22,812 nt of DNA, from positions 1 through 22,812 of the forward strand of contig DSAR01000248.1 of the NCBI GenBank assembly GCA_011046405.1. The letters are read 5' to 3'. This DNA is from Chloroflexota bacterium. Its GTDB lineage: Bacteria; Chloroflexota; Anaerolineae; B4-G1. The notes beneath the pieces are model-generated. The model was not told where the DNA came from, did no database searches, and saw only the letters and a program-made list of their open reading frames with translations. Positions 21,052 through 22,812 of this stretch are shown piece by piece (the first letter of the stretch is position 1; the number at the start of each line of letters is the position of its first letter). Position numbers and translations under genes: made by a program.

Positions 21052-21263
21052 TGATCACCCTGCTGGACAACACGGTGATGTCCAACTTGGCCGTGGTGCA
21101 GCGCCCCGATTTGCTTCGCATCGCCTTTGGCGATACTTTGGCCACGCCACAGCAGGCTTTCGACGAATTGGAAGCCGGTGTGCGAGTGGGCAAGTTGCCT
21201 GCTCTTGACTGGCACTGGCTGCCGATATGGACATTGGATGCCGTGGAGATGGCCCCCACTTGA
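21048..21263 (+). pseudogene. PIN/VapC-type toxin, C-terminally truncated
   Basis: The 71-residue product starts MMITLLDNTVMSNLAVV, the N-terminal strand and first acidic residue typical of PIN-like toxins paired with UPF0175 antitoxins, and continues through FGDTLATPQQAFDELEAGVR. Full-length members have about 150 residues, with further catalytic acids in a C-terminal GAGEA-type motif. Here the frame ends at PIWTLDAVEMAPT, before that half, and 27 bp later the sugar transferase stop is reached. It should therefore lack nuclease activity. It overlaps the antitoxin stop by 4 bp. A short but functional variant is possible but less likely. Confidence 0.7.
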
Positions 21264-21290
21264 TTCCAGATCTTGCTTCTCCCCACCACG

Positions 21291-21890
<600 letters not shown>

Positions 21891-21903
21891 ACTCGGGATA
21901 CCC

Positions 21904-22134
21904 TCACTCCCCTCTTGACGTCCCAGGGACAATGCTCAATCCCTCCTCGTCCACGAAAGCCTCATAGTCACACAAGTGTGCATCTACATCCTCTTCGAGA
22001 TAGTCAACCCGCTTCGATTCAAGTCCTCCGGCAAAGGCGACGACGCCGCGCAAAATCACACGGTCGGGCATAACAAAGCCGCTATAGGCCCCCGTTTCGC
22101 TTCGCGCCAGGTCACCGCGCCAGCAGAGAGTCAC
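21904..22134 (-). CDS. Possible small acidic protein, uncertain
   Basis: A 76-codon frame starts with GTG overlapping the stop of the upstream membrane-protein gene by 4 bp (GTGA) and ends just before the preferred sugar transferase start. An internal ATG (MPDRVILRGVVAFAGGLES) could also start it. The second half is acidic (YLEEDVDAHLCDYEAFVDEE). I recognise no family. The close packing favours a real gene; the lower third-position GC than its neighbours and the overlap with the alternative sugar transferase start speak against. If it is not coding, 21904-22130 is a gene-free stretch. Confidence 0.35.
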   Translation of the reverse strand: MTLCWRGDLARSETGAYSGFVMPDRVILRGVVAFAGGLESKRVDYLEEDVDAHLCDYEAFVDEEGLSIVPGTSRGE

Positions 22135-22812
22135 GTCCGGATCCGGAACGTCAGCCAGGACGCTGTCTGTTGGAAGTACTGCTCCGCCCGCCGGCTCACG
22201 TCCAGGGCCAGAGCGAGCTTCTCACGCGTCCCCCAGGCCAACCACGCGATCACGACGACGAGGAAAATCAGCACGATCCTGGAAGCATACGGCCGGCGCC
22301 GCTCAAATGAGCGGCTAGCCCTGTATCCCCGTTCGACCAGCAGGCCGAGCAAAAGCGCATAGAAGGGAGAGGAACTGTAGGTGTAAAGCTCGCTCATATG
22401 GCCGGTCAAAACGACCGGAAACATGCCGGCCAGGATCAACAGACCCAGACCAGCGATGGCTGCAATACCTGTCGGCCCGGTCTCCAAGTCCGACCTGCCG
22501 TCCGAGCTTTGCCGGCCCAGGCCCGGCAGCCCGACCAGACTCAGGAGCCCCAGGCCCAGCGTCAAAAACGTCGAAACGACGATGCGGGCCGGTTGAAGGT
22601 GGGGAAAAAGGTCGAGCGCATAGATCAGCCCGCCCGCTAATCGGGCCACGTTCTTGACGACCGGAACGACGCTGAAACTCAGGCTGTACCGGTCTCCCGG
22701 ATTGCCAAAGGTCGCCCCGCTGACCAGCCTCAGCCCCAGGTACGCGAGCAGAGCCACAGCGATGGCAGAGTAGGAGACGACGAGAGTACGCCACCCGGCC
22801 CAGCGCCTTTCC
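22131..22812 (-). CDS. Integral membrane protein, C-terminal part only
   Basis: The frame is open to the right edge of the window, so only the last 227 or so residues are seen. They hold about five hydrophobic helices: a segment beginning VVSYSAIAVALLAYLGLRLV, IVVSTFLTLGLGLLSLVGL, IAAIAGLGLLILAGMFPVVL, FYALLLGLLVERGY and IVLIFLVVVIAWLAW. The segment TGHMSELYTYSSSPFYALLL recalls the HVSELY-type loop of some membrane glycosyltransferases (GT-C), so a lipid-dependent glycosyltransferase is possible, but I cannot identify the family. The C-terminus (ALDVSRRAEQYFQQTASWLT) is outside the membrane. It lies upstream of the sugar transferase on the same strand and is probably part of the same polysaccharide transcript. 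Confidence 0.75.
   Translation of the reverse strand, partial: ERRWAGWRTLVVSYSAIAVALLAYLGLRLVSGATFGNPGDRYSLSFSVVPVVKNVARLAGGLIYALDLFPHLQPARIVVSTFLTLGLGLLSLVGLPGLGRQSSDGRSDLETGPTGIAAIAGLGLLILAGMFPVVLTGHMSELYTYSSSPFYALLLGLLVERGYRASRSFERRRPYASRIVLIFLVVVIAWLAWGTREKLALALDVSRRAEQYFQQTASWLTFRIRT

Overview
The window is a GC-rich stretch of bacterial chromosome. Almost every gene is on the minus strand, and the gene content is mostly signalling plus cell-envelope polysaccharide synthesis. Several traits point to a Chloroflexota bacterium of the Anaerolineae/Ardenticatenales type: very long GC-biased genes, an O-antigen-ligase-like protein fused to DUF4012, Thr/Pro-rich surface proteins, a four-helix-bundle gene set in heptameric repeats, and dispersed CACGAATT and CCTTCGAC-type repeats. 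This assignment comes from family and repeat style only and is an inference.

Left part (1-4455, minus strand): an ECF sigma factor and its membrane anti-sigma partner (cut by the left edge); a receiver-Hpt protein whose Hpt phospho-acceptor histidine is a tyrosine; a tRNA-Asn(GTT) with near-consensus promoter and terminator, bracketed by two copies of a palindromic repeat; a receiver/winged-helix response regulator; and a 114-residue membrane fragment that looks like the N-terminus of a sensor kinase.

Centre-left (4111-10858, minus strand) reads as one operon. Its order is a TPR membrane protein, a 1136-residue O-antigen-ligase/DUF4012 fusion, an APH-fold kinase, a secreted Thr/Pro-rich protein and the short membrane protein. 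The 5' genes probably polymerise or ligate a lipid-linked glycan and handle it at the surface.

Centre (10859-15015): an orphan DUF6922-like gene on the plus strand, then (minus) a Wzz/BY-kinase fusion followed by a HlyD-type adaptor lipoprotein. Their promoter lies between inverted arrays of a 7-bp repeat. A four-helix-bundle gene is embedded in the same repeat family, which supplies its Shine-Dalgarno sequence and stop codon.

Right part (15270-22812, minus strand) holds sugar-nucleotide and initiation functions: a FlaA1/WbpM/PglF-type 4,6-dehydratase, a DegT aminotransferase, a HAD hydrolase, an ATP-grasp ligase, a bacterial sugar transferase that would start the lipid-linked repeat unit, and the C-terminal part of an integral membrane protein cut by the right edge. 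Dehydratase plus aminotransferase suggests a 4-amino-4,6-dideoxy sugar. Between the ATP-grasp gene and the sugar transferase lie the C-terminal stump of a second sugar transferase and a plus-strand toxin-antitoxin-like pair (intact UPF0175-type antitoxin, truncated PIN-type toxin) with its own strong promoter.

No glycosyltransferase of GT-A/GT-B type and no Wzx flippase is visible, so the polysaccharide locus very likely continues beyond the right edge. The most unusual feature of the window is the 7-bp repeat family. It occurs between genes, and also in frame inside two genes: at the ligase/DUF4012 junction and in an insertion in the aminotransferase.
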